A stretch of DNA of 64,000 nucleotides. It comes from Nisaea denitrificans DSM 18348. Its GTDB lineage: Bacteria; Pseudomonadota; Alphaproteobacteria; Thalassobaculales; Thalassobaculaceae. Positions within the stretch are counted from its first letter, which is position 1. Each line of letters opens with the position of its first letter. Shown piece by piece: positions 37,533 through 44,680 of the stretch. The notes beneath the pieces are model-generated. The model was not told the DNA's origin. It worked only from the letters and a program-made list of their open reading frames with translations, and did not search any database. Location: positions 486,726 to 550,725 of the forward strand of contig NZ_AUFM01000015.1 in NCBI RefSeq assembly GCF_000426505.1, in the 5' to 3' direction. Both the position numbers and the translations under genes were made by a program.

Positions 37533-37572
37533 GGTTCTTCCTCCCGGTATCGGCATGGCCGGTCGTGGATAT

Positions 37573-38790
37573 TCACTTCGATTGTGCTCCGGGCGCGGCA
37601 TGTGCGGCGCCTGACGCAATCAGGGTTTCTGCTTCCTCATGCTTGAAGCCGAGGTCATCAAGGATTGCGCGGGTTTCGTAGCCGCGGGGCTGGGCAGATG
37701 AACGGTTGGACGGATAGGTGCCGTCGACCCGTATCGTGGAGCGCAGGGCAGCGGATTTTCCTTCAGCCGGATGCTGCTCCCACTGGACCAGGCCGACGGC
37801 GTTCAGGTGCGGATCGGCCTGCAGGCTTTCGAGCGTGTGACAGGGCATGACTGCTATATCGGCTTTGCGGAAAATCCGGAGCCATTCGTCGGTTGTCTTG
37901 TGCGTCAACGGCGCGCCGCGCACTTCAAACCACTCGGCAACATGTGTGGCGCGTGCAGCCACGGACGAAAATCTGGGGTCGTCGAGCAAGTCCTCTCGTC
38001 CGACTGCCGCCAGGAATGCACGCACCTGAGGATCGGTGTTGATGGTGAACGAGATCCAGCCGTCCGCGGTCTGAACGGGCTTGTTGTGCGGGCTCAGCAG
38101 GCGGAGGTCGCCCGGCGGCCCGACAGGCGGATCGAAACTCGCTTGTGCCAGATGCTCCTGCAGGACGAATGACGCCATCGTCTCGAACATCGGGATTTCG
38201 ATACTGCGGCCTGCTCCGCTTGCCCGGCGCTCCATCAGGGCGGCCATGATGGTGCCGGCGGCGATTTCTCCAACAACATGATCGCAGATCAGCATCGGGA
38301 CGTAGGCAGGTGCACCGTCACGGGCATAGGCCAGTCCGGCCATGCCGGTGGCTCCCTGGACGACGCTGTCATAGGTCGGCAGGCCGGCATATGGGCCGTC
38401 GGTTCCGTATCCGGCAATAAGGCAATGAATTTTGTCGGGATATCTGTCTCGGATGGTGGTGGCGTCGAGGCCGAGCCGCTCAAGGGCGTCCGGACGGATA
38501 TTGGCGATGATCACATCGGACGTCTGCACCAGCCGGTTCATGATTTCCCGGCTGGCCGGGTTCTTGAGGTCGAGGCAGATGTTGCGCTTGCCCCGGTTCA
38601 GGTGGAGGTAGGCACCCGAATGCTGACCGGTCGGCGACGGCCCGCCGAGCCCGCGCATCAGGTCGCCGCCAGGGCTCTCCACCTTTATGATTTCAGCGCC
38701 GTATTGAGCGAGCCGCCAGGTTGTCACCGGACCGACGACGACGGTCGTCAGGTCGAGGATCCGAACGCCTTCAAGGGGAGCGAATGTCAT
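37573..38790 (-). CDS. CaiB/BaiF family CoA-transferase
   Basis: A class III CoA-transferase of 405 residues. It begins TFAPLEGVRILDLTTVVVGP, has the KVESPGGD strand and the active Asp region YDSVVQGATGMAG. ATG at 38790 makes a 4-bp ATGA overlap with the upstream hydratase stop, and GGA lies 6 bases before; ATG at 38796 is an alternative. It moves CoA between carboxylic acids, probably succinyl-CoA and the pathway acid. Its neighbours suggest a dicarboxylate catabolic route, by inference. Confidence 0.88.
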   Translation of the reverse strand: MTFAPLEGVRILDLTTVVVGPVTTWRLAQYGAEIIKVESPGGDLMRGLGGPSPTGQHSGAYLHLNRGKRNICLDLKNPASREIMNRLVQTSDVIIANIRPDALERLGLDATTIRDRYPDKIHCLIAGYGTDGPYAGLPTYDSVVQGATGMAGLAYARDGAPAYVPMLICDHVVGEIAAGTIMAALMERRASGAGRSIEIPMFETMASFVLQEHLAQASFDPPVGPPGDLRLLSPHNKPVQTADGWISFTINTDPQVRAFLAAVGREDLLDDPRFSSVAARATHVAEWFEVRGAPLTHKTTDEWLRIFRKADIAVMPCHTLESLQADPHLNAVGLVQWEQHPAEGKSAALRSTIRVDGTYPSNRSSAQPRGYETRAILDDLGFKHEEAETLIASGAAHAAPGAQSK

Positions 38791-39632
38791 TGGCATTCCA
38801 GCTTCATTTCGGCGGCTCTGAGACCATTGGCGGCAAAAGCGCTCAGGTTCCAGGCAGCGGTTTCGTGGTTCGCCGTGAGTGTGATCGGGTTCCCGCAGAA
38901 CAAAGGCGCGGTGTGTTTCACGGACAGTTTTCGGGGCATCAGTTTCAGATCGTTTCTGATGAATTCGCTGAGCAACAGGGTCGTAAGCCCGCCGTTGACG
39001 ACGAGATCCGGATATCCCTCCACATCACGGGCGTAGGCCTTGTCGATGTGGATCTTGTGCGAATTGAAGCCGAGGGCGGAGTACTGGAACAGAAGGGTCT
39101 CGTCCGGGATGACGATCGTGTTTCGGTCGCCGCCGGGGATATTGGCATCGGGGACCTCAGCCGCGACCGTCTTTGCTCTGTCGCTTGCGGCTGCCTCCAG
39201 CAGGATATAGGTCGCTTCCTCAACGATGGCGGGAGCGCCGTTCTGTGCGACGGCCAAACTATGCTCGACGGTGACGAATGCCATCGGGCCTGAAGTGGCT
39301 TCCTTCTGTGTCAGGGATGCGACCTTGCTCGTCCGCTGCAGAGCCGCGCCGATCGGAATGTCCGCGAGAAACGTGACGCGCCGCCCGCCGAGAACCAGTC
39401 GGCTCAGACCCATGTCCGGGATGGCCACACCGAGGCCGGGGAAACCGTCGCCCCGCAATTCGGATCTCCGCGTCTCTCCGGCCAGCATGGGGAAATGCCA
39501 GCCGCGGGGCAGGGTATCACCTTCTCTTAACCGGTCCGGGTCGAGATCCAGCATCGCCGCAATCCGGCGCGCCGTGCCCAGAGCGCAGACCTCCGTGCGC
39601 CGGATAGGCTGAAATTCTTCCGTGCCGGACAT
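38787..39632 (-). CDS. MaoC-like/mesaconyl-C4-CoA hydratase-type hotdog dehydratase
   Basis: A 281-residue double-hotdog enzyme. The hydratase-2-type active site is seen as FNSHKIHIDKAYA, and the N-terminal half resembles FAS1-type dehydratase folds. Mesaconyl-C4-CoA hydratase is the closest architecture I know. GGAAGG lies upstream of the ATG. It is the first gene of the minus-strand cluster and is divergent from the VOC gene. Acyl substrate unknown. Confidence 0.75.
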   Translation of the reverse strand: MSGTEEFQPIRRTEVCALGTARRIAAMLDLDPDRLREGDTLPRGWHFPMLAGETRRSELRGDGFPGLGVAIPDMGLSRLVLGGRRVTFLADIPIGAALQRTSKVASLTQKEATSGPMAFVTVEHSLAVAQNGAPAIVEEATYILLEAAASDRAKTVAAEVPDANIPGGDRNTIVIPDETLLFQYSALGFNSHKIHIDKAYARDVEGYPDLVVNGGLTTLLLSEFIRNDLKLMPRKLSVKHTAPLFCGNPITLTANHETAAWNLSAFAANGLRAAEMKLECQ

Positions 39633-39791
39633 GGGAGCCTTCCATCATCGTGGGAAGCTCAATAAATCATATTTAATTGTATTACTGCAAATATGAATTT
39701 GATGAATTGCGAGTTTCCGCCATTTGGGGCTAAAGTCTCCGTGGATGTTTCAAATACGGAAATTAAAATTCACAAATGAGATTTATGTAAG

Positions 39792-39803
39792 CCGATATAT
39801 CGG
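39792..39803. promoter_or_regulatory. Perfect 12-bp palindrome in divergent catabolic promoter region
   Basis: CCGATATATCGG at 39792-39803 is its own reverse complement. It lies in the 229-bp AT-rich gap between the hydratase and VOC genes, 58 bases before the VOC start. It is a candidate site for the IclR regulator encoded downstream. Binding is inferred. Confidence 0.4.
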
Positions 39804-39861
39804 TGGACACAGGCGGCATGTTTTGCAGGCCGCTCAAAATCTCTAGGGCAGGAGATGCGCG

Positions 39862-40269
39862 ATGAAGATCCAGTTCCATCACATGAATCTGTGCACCGAG
39901 AACGTGCAGCGGTCGTCGGAATTCTACCGGTCGGTCTTCGGACTCGATTCGGTGAACTACCAGCGGGTCAATGCCAGTGACCATGCCGGTTATGGCGGTA
40001 ATGTGGACTTTGTGACCGACGGAGCCGTCGAGTTTCATCTGGCCCGCCGCGACATTGATCTCGGGTTCCGGATGAACCATGTGATCAATCCGCTCGACCG
40101 CGGGCATTTCTGCTTCCGGACCAACGATATCGAGGCGTTCAAGCGCCGTCTTGAAGAGAAGAAGATACCTTATTCGGACTATGGAACCTGGGCGATGGCC
40201 GGTTGGTATCAGATTTTCTTCCACGATCCGGACGGCAATATTATTGAAGTCCATCAGACTGGAAAGTGA
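39862..40269 (+). CDS. VOC-family protein (glyoxalase/dioxygenase fold)
   Basis: A 135-residue single-domain vicinal-oxygen-chelate protein. Metal ligands are likely in FHHMNLCTENV (His), RGHFCFRTNDIE (His) and NIIEVHQTGK (Glu). It could be an epimerase, lyase or dioxygenase acting on an acyl-CoA or aldehyde in the neighbouring pathway. AGGAGA stands upstream of the ATG. Its stop overlaps the IclR GTG start by 4 bp. Confidence 0.82.
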   Translation: MKIQFHHMNLCTENVQRSSEFYRSVFGLDSVNYQRVNASDHAGYGGNVDFVTDGAVEFHLARRDIDLGFRMNHVINPLDRGHFCFRTNDIEAFKRRLEEKKIPYSDYGTWAMAGWYQIFFHDPDGNIIEVHQTGK

Positions 40270-41093
40270 GAGACCCCGAATGGACGCGTGCGATGAATGA
40301 CGTTTCGAAACTGACCAGGAAACGGGAAGCTTCCGAGGGTCCGGCCTATGCGGCACCGGCGCTCGAGAAGGGACTGGATGTGCTTGAGTTGCTCTGCCGT
40401 TCGGAGTCCGCGCTTTCGATCAAGACGATTGCACAGATTCTCGGACGCAGCGTGGGAGAGTTGTACAGAATGGTCAGCTGCCTCGTCGAGCGAGGGTATC
40501 TGGTCAATGTGGATGACAAATATCATCTCTCGACCAAGCTGTTCGAGCTGGCGCACATCAACCCGCCGACGCATCGGCTGCTCACAGAGGCAATGCCGGT
40601 CATGCAGAAGCTGTCGGCGGAACTCGATCAGTCATGCCATCTCAGCGTCTATGCCGCGGGGCGACAGATGGTTGTCGCCAAGGTCGACAGTCCGAGCGGT
40701 ATGGGGTTCAGCGTCCGTGTCGGTGCCGAGCTTGATGTACTTGTATCGGCGTCCGGTCGTGTGCTGCTGGCCTTTCAGGATCAGGTCACGCGCCGTCAGC
40801 GTATCGCTGAATCCGAGGCACGCCGGCCGGAACAGGCCGACCCGCAGATCGAAATTGTTCTCGATACCATACGGGAACGTGGTTTCGAATCTTCACCGAG
40901 CGTTCAGGTGCGCGGCCTCTATGCGGTGGCATTTCCGATCAGCGATACAAGCGGTCACGCAATCGCGGCGCTGACAGTGCCCTTTGCGGAGCGGATCGAT
41001 TTGGCTCAACGCCGTTCGATCGACTCAATCGAAAGGCACCTTGGCGAATCCGCCTACGAGATCACCAGCAGGACCGGCGGTCTTGTCACGTGA
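40266..41093 (+). CDS. IclR-family transcriptional regulator
   Basis: A 275-residue regulator with an N-terminal winged helix (TIAQILGRSVGELYRMVSCLVERGYL) and the C-terminal IclR effector domain (RVGAELDVLVSASGRVLLAF). The GTG at 40266 gives a GTGA overlap with the VOC stop and GGAAA upstream; ATG at 40293 is also possible. It probably senses an intermediate of the nearby CoA-transferase pathway and controls the divergent operons. Confidence 0.88.
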   Translation: MRDPEWTRAMNDVSKLTRKREASEGPAYAAPALEKGLDVLELLCRSESALSIKTIAQILGRSVGELYRMVSCLVERGYLVNVDDKYHLSTKLFELAHINPPTHRLLTEAMPVMQKLSAELDQSCHLSVYAAGRQMVVAKVDSPSGMGFSVRVGAELDVLVSASGRVLLAFQDQVTRRQRIAESEARRPEQADPQIEIVLDTIRERGFESSPSVQVRGLYAVAFPISDTSGHAIAALTVPFAERIDLAQRRSIDSIERHLGESAYEITSRTGGLVT

Positions 41094-41124
41094 AGGATAG
41101 CGCTGTCCGGAGAGTTTTCTGTCG

Positions 41125-42369
41125 CTAAACGATGCGGGCGTCCGCGCTCAATTGCTTGTCGATATAGCGGCCCTGGAACATGGTGATGCCCAGGGACTGA
41201 CCGAACCGGACGGCTTCGTCTGAATCGCAGCGGGTCAGGATAATCCGGGCACGACCGCACCGATCCACATGCTCTTTCAACTCGGCGGTCCGGTTGCCGG
41301 ACATGTCGTCCGCCATGTCCGGGGTCCAGATCAGTTTCAACAGATCAAGGCCGAGCCGTTCACGGTCGATGAATTGAAGCGTCAGGTGGTTCAGGCCGTC
41401 AAGGCAGATCCGGTAGCCGCGCTCGCGCATGAAATCGCGGGCGAACATGTAGGCGCCCATATCGCCGAAAATATCAATCTTCTGCAACTCGATCACGACC
41501 GTGCCGCGGGCAACGGCCTTCAGGCTGGCATCGAAGTTCAGGAACGGCGGAGACAGGATCGTCTGTACGTTCAGATTGACGCTGAAGGAGCTGGCGATCG
41601 AGCTGTCGTCGTTCCGGATCAGCAGGGACAGCATCCGTGCGTCCAGCGTCTGCGTCAGGTGCTGGAACAGCCAGAGATTGGAGGCCAGATCGAATTCCGG
41701 CAGCACGGTCTGTTGCAGATCGTGGATCGAGATGAACAGTTCCCGGAACACCGGCTGGGGGTTCGGGTTGTTCGGCGTCAGGGCGCAGACCGGCTGGCGG
41801 CGCATCAGGTTCGAAAGGTCGGCCCGCTGCAGGAAGGATTCCAGTTTGCCGAGTTGTTCGGGGTCGAGCGGCTTGCGCGAACCCTTGGCGCGCGGATCGA
41901 CTTTCTGTTCTGCATTGACGGACATGCGCGACTTGCGTTCGCGCTCCCGGTGCATCTGCTTGACCAGCTCCAGAAGATCCTCGTACTGGGTCGCGACGTT
42001 GAACCAGGAGCAGAACCGGGCCAGATCCTCTTCCTCGTCGCCCTGCGAAAGCGGATCTTCGGAGAAGAGATACCGGACCTTCATGATGGCCGCGTCGATA
42101 TCCTCGACGGTGGCATCCTTGCAGACGAAGAACAGGTCCGAGTTGCTCAGGATGAAGATCTGGCCCTCGTAGTTCTGGACCATGCCTTCGAAGGTGGCCG
42201 CCGCGATCCGGATATGGTGATCCTGACGGTTCTGCGGGCGCAGCCGGGAAAGATGGATATGGACGGCCATGCGGCCTTCCACGTTGCGCCCAAGGCGCTG
42301 GAGATAGTCGAGCAGCAGGTATTCCTGGCTCGGGCCCCGATTTCGGCTCTGGACTTGGCTCAGCGCCAT
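41125..42369 (-). CDS. Degenerate EAL-domain protein, probably non-catalytic c-di-GMP-related
   Basis: A 414-residue soluble protein. The C-terminal half follows an EAL fold: RELFISIHDL stands where the first motif should be, SFSVNLNVQTIL matches the ISVNLS strand, VVIELQK keeps the Glu strand, CLDGLNHL replaces DDFGTG, and LDLLKLIW keeps the KxD-like strand. The EAL catalytic triad and second Asp are missing, so phosphodiesterase activity is unlikely. The N-terminal half is of unknown fold. It is divergent from the exopolysaccharide locus. A receptor role is inferred. Confidence 0.7.
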   Translation of the reverse strand: MALSQVQSRNRGPSQEYLLLDYLQRLGRNVEGRMAVHIHLSRLRPQNRQDHHIRIAAATFEGMVQNYEGQIFILSNSDLFFVCKDATVEDIDAAIMKVRYLFSEDPLSQGDEEEDLARFCSWFNVATQYEDLLELVKQMHRERERKSRMSVNAEQKVDPRAKGSRKPLDPEQLGKLESFLQRADLSNLMRRQPVCALTPNNPNPQPVFRELFISIHDLQQTVLPEFDLASNLWLFQHLTQTLDARMLSLLIRNDDSSIASSFSVNLNVQTILSPPFLNFDASLKAVARGTVVIELQKIDIFGDMGAYMFARDFMRERGYRICLDGLNHLTLQFIDRERLGLDLLKLIWTPDMADDMSGNRTAELKEHVDRCGRARIILTRCDSDEAVRFGQSLGITMFQGRYIDKQLSADARIV

Positions 42370-42703
42370 GTGGTCCTCCGTCTAAACTCCTGAGGGCCGT
42401 TTCCTGACCTTCTTCTTACCACGCGGCCCGCGGCGCGGGCACCCGATAATTGCTTTGTATCCCGCCGTCAGTGCGGGCGGGACAGGCTAGAAGCGCAGGA
42501 ATGACCATTTGGTAATCACGCTCGAAAATGCGGAAATTTGCATAAAAGGCCACTAAAATCTCGCGCGATGGACCAAATCTTCCTGCGTGTTTATGGACTA
42601 TGCGCATAAAAATGTTTTGTTTCAATGGATAATTCGCCTATTTTAAAGCGCTGGATAAGCGAATCGCAGATCGACCCGGGGTTGGAATCAACTGGCCTGT
42701 TAC
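42370..42703. other. Intergenic region between degenerate EAL gene and EPS locus
   Basis: 334 bp with no convincing gene. A 69-codon minus-strand frame at 42416-42625 has no ribosome binding site and no family match. The right part is more AT-rich and probably carries the divergent promoters. ACCATTTGGT at 42504-42513 is a small dyad. No sigma-factor consensus could be assigned. Confidence 0.5.
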
Positions 42704-44068
42704 ATGACCCTTTGTATTTGGTGGCGTAAATGCTGGATCAACTTGGCGTTCGTGATCGCCGGACTTGTATTAACCTCTATTTTAATAGGGTTTTCTGCTG
42801 AAGTCGTTCTTGCACAGCAGGCATACAAGGAGTCCGTCCGGGGCCGCCAGCGTCTCGATTTCGAAAGCTATGGTTTGTCGCTGGATTTGCTCAGCCGGCC
42901 GGATGATCGTTCGGATGCCGGGCGGCTGGCCGGAAGCTTTGATCTCTTCCCCAGGGTCACTGTCGATGCCGGTCGGGACAGCAATGTCACCCGGGTCAAG
43001 AGCGGTGAAATCTCCTCGTCGGTGACGGAAGTCAAGGCGGAAGCGGCGCTGCGCTCGAACTGGACCAATCATGAAGCCTTGCTGATCGTTGATGTAACGG
43101 ACAGGCGGGTCGCGGAATTGAGCCGCGAGAATACGGTGGGTGCCCGTCTGGCGACGGCGGTGCGGGTCGATATCGATGACGGTATCTTTGCGCGCGGCTT
43201 TGCCGAAGCGAAGCGCGGCCATATCCGGCGAGGGGACGATGCGGATCCCGGAGCCGGGTTCGAGCCGCTGACCTTCAGTCAGTATCTCATCGGTGGTGTT
43301 CACGATGACCGGCGGGACGACCGGGTATTTACGCGTGTCGTCGGGGAAGCCGTGCACCGGGACTATAATCCGACGGACAGCGTAAATCGCGATTCGCTGG
43401 ACCGCACGACGTTCAATTTGCGCGGCTTTGTCGGATATTCCCCAGGCGGTGAATACGATATCTTCATTTCTCCCAGCCTGTTGCGTGACGTCTATACCGA
43501 AGAGGTTTCTGAGGTTCAGAACTCGACGCGTCTCACGCTTTCTGTCGGGGCCGTGCGCGACATTACCGGAGTGAGCTCTTTCAACGGGCGGGTCGGAGTC
43601 TCGCACCGGGTGTTCGACGAGAGCGATCGTTCGGCACAGACGGATTTCGTATTGTCCGGCGGCATGCTCTGGAACCTGACGCCGGTCATGACCCTTACCG
43701 CCCGCGCGGATATCGAGAACCAGCAGTCGGACGATCCGACCGCCGGCACGAAACTTTCGCGGTCCTTTCGCACGGGCCTCGACTATGATCCGTTCGAACA
43801 GTTGATAATCGGTGGTTACCTGTCCGTGGCAAATGACGAATATCAGCAGATTGACCGGGAAGACGATGATTTGCTCGTTGGAGCAAACGCAACCTATCTG
43901 ATCAATGAGCATCTCTTCGCCGGACTGAGCTTTGAACACGAGATTTCGGATTCGACCGATCCAGCGCGGGACTTTGACGCCACAACGGTGATGTTCAGGA
44001 TTGGCGCAAAACTTTGCTGCCAGGCAGATGACGGTATCGTCAATCCCTTCAATCTCGGCCGGTTTTAG
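42704..44068 (+). CDS. Outer-membrane beta-barrel protein of the EPS locus (BBP2-like)
   Basis: A 454-residue exported protein. A long signal-type hydrophobic stretch (NLAFVIAGLVLTSILIGFSA) ends near VVLAQQA. Alternating beta-strands with repeats such as SGGMLWNLTPVMTLTARAD and FRTGLDYDPFEQLIIGGYL, and the terminal MFRIGAKLCC region, fit a barrel like BBP2/GfcD-type proteins found beside Wza/Wzc. It probably helps polymer export across the outer membrane. It is first in the core export operon. Confidence 0.78.
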   Translation: MTLCIWWRKCWINLAFVIAGLVLTSILIGFSAEVVLAQQAYKESVRGRQRLDFESYGLSLDLLSRPDDRSDAGRLAGSFDLFPRVTVDAGRDSNVTRVKSGEISSSVTEVKAEAALRSNWTNHEALLIVDVTDRRVAELSRENTVGARLATAVRVDIDDGIFARGFAEAKRGHIRRGDDADPGAGFEPLTFSQYLIGGVHDDRRDDRVFTRVVGEAVHRDYNPTDSVNRDSLDRTTFNLRGFVGYSPGGEYDIFISPSLLRDVYTEEVSEVQNSTRLTLSVGAVRDITGVSSFNGRVGVSHRVFDESDRSAQTDFVLSGGMLWNLTPVMTLTARADIENQQSDDPTAGTKLSRSFRTGLDYDPFEQLIIGGYLSVANDEYQQIDREDDDLLVGANATYLINEHLFAGLSFEHEISDSTDPARDFDATTVMFRIGAKLCCQADDGIVNPFNLGRF

Positions 44069-44077
44069 GAGAGACAG

Positions 44078-44671
44078 ATGCGACCAGCCTTCACTCTCGC
44101 ATCGACCCGTCTTGCGGCCGGAGCTGTGATGGGACTCGTTCTGTGTCTCGGGCTCTCCGCCTGCGGCACAAATGATATTGACGAGTTGCCGCCGCCATCG
44201 ACACCGACCATTGCGGAATACAGGCTGGTTGCAGGCGATCGCGTGGCGGTGACGGTCTTTGGCCATCCGGAGCTTTCTGCGGTGGTCGACATCTCTGACG
44301 ACGGGCAGATGGAACTGCCGCTGGTCGGGAAGATCGATGCGCGGGGCAAGACCGCGCTGGAACTTCGCGCTTTGGTGACCGGAATTGTTGACCTCAATTA
44401 TGTGATCGACCCGAAGGTCGATATCGTCATTGCCCGCTATCAGCCTTTCTACGTCTTGGGCGAAGTGAACACGCCGGGCAGTTTCGATTTTGTCCTCGGT
44501 CTCAACCTGCGAAAGGCGGTGGCTGAAGCCGGCGGCTTCACACGCCGGGCGGCAAAATCCCAGGCCTTGCTGACGCGGCGCACCGAACACGGCCAGACCG
44601 TGCGCGATGTCAGTCTCGATACGTCCATCTATCCGGGTGACGTGATCGAAATCAAACGGCGCTGGTTCTAG
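44078..44671 (+). CDS. Polysaccharide export lipoprotein, Wza/GumB family
   Basis: A 197-residue lipoprotein with signal and lipobox LSAC. The Poly_export domain begins AEYRLVAGDRVAVTVFGHPEL, and the SLBB region is PFYVLGEVNTPGSF. It lacks the long extra domains of E. coli Wza, as in the shorter GumB type. It forms the periplasmic part of the exopolysaccharide channel with the upstream barrel protein and downstream copolymerase. Confidence 0.9.
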   Translation: MRPAFTLASTRLAAGAVMGLVLCLGLSACGTNDIDELPPPSTPTIAEYRLVAGDRVAVTVFGHPELSAVVDISDDGQMELPLVGKIDARGKTALELRALVTGIVDLNYVIDPKVDIVIARYQPFYVLGEVNTPGSFDFVLGLNLRKAVAEAGGFTRRAAKSQALLTRRTEHGQTVRDVSLDTSIYPGDVIEIKRRWF

Positions 44672-44680
44672 GGGACGGGC

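Noticed and set aside
42416..42625. A 69-codon minus-strand gene upstream of the EPS locus
   Set aside because: No ribosome binding site, no family similarity, and it sits in a probable promoter region.
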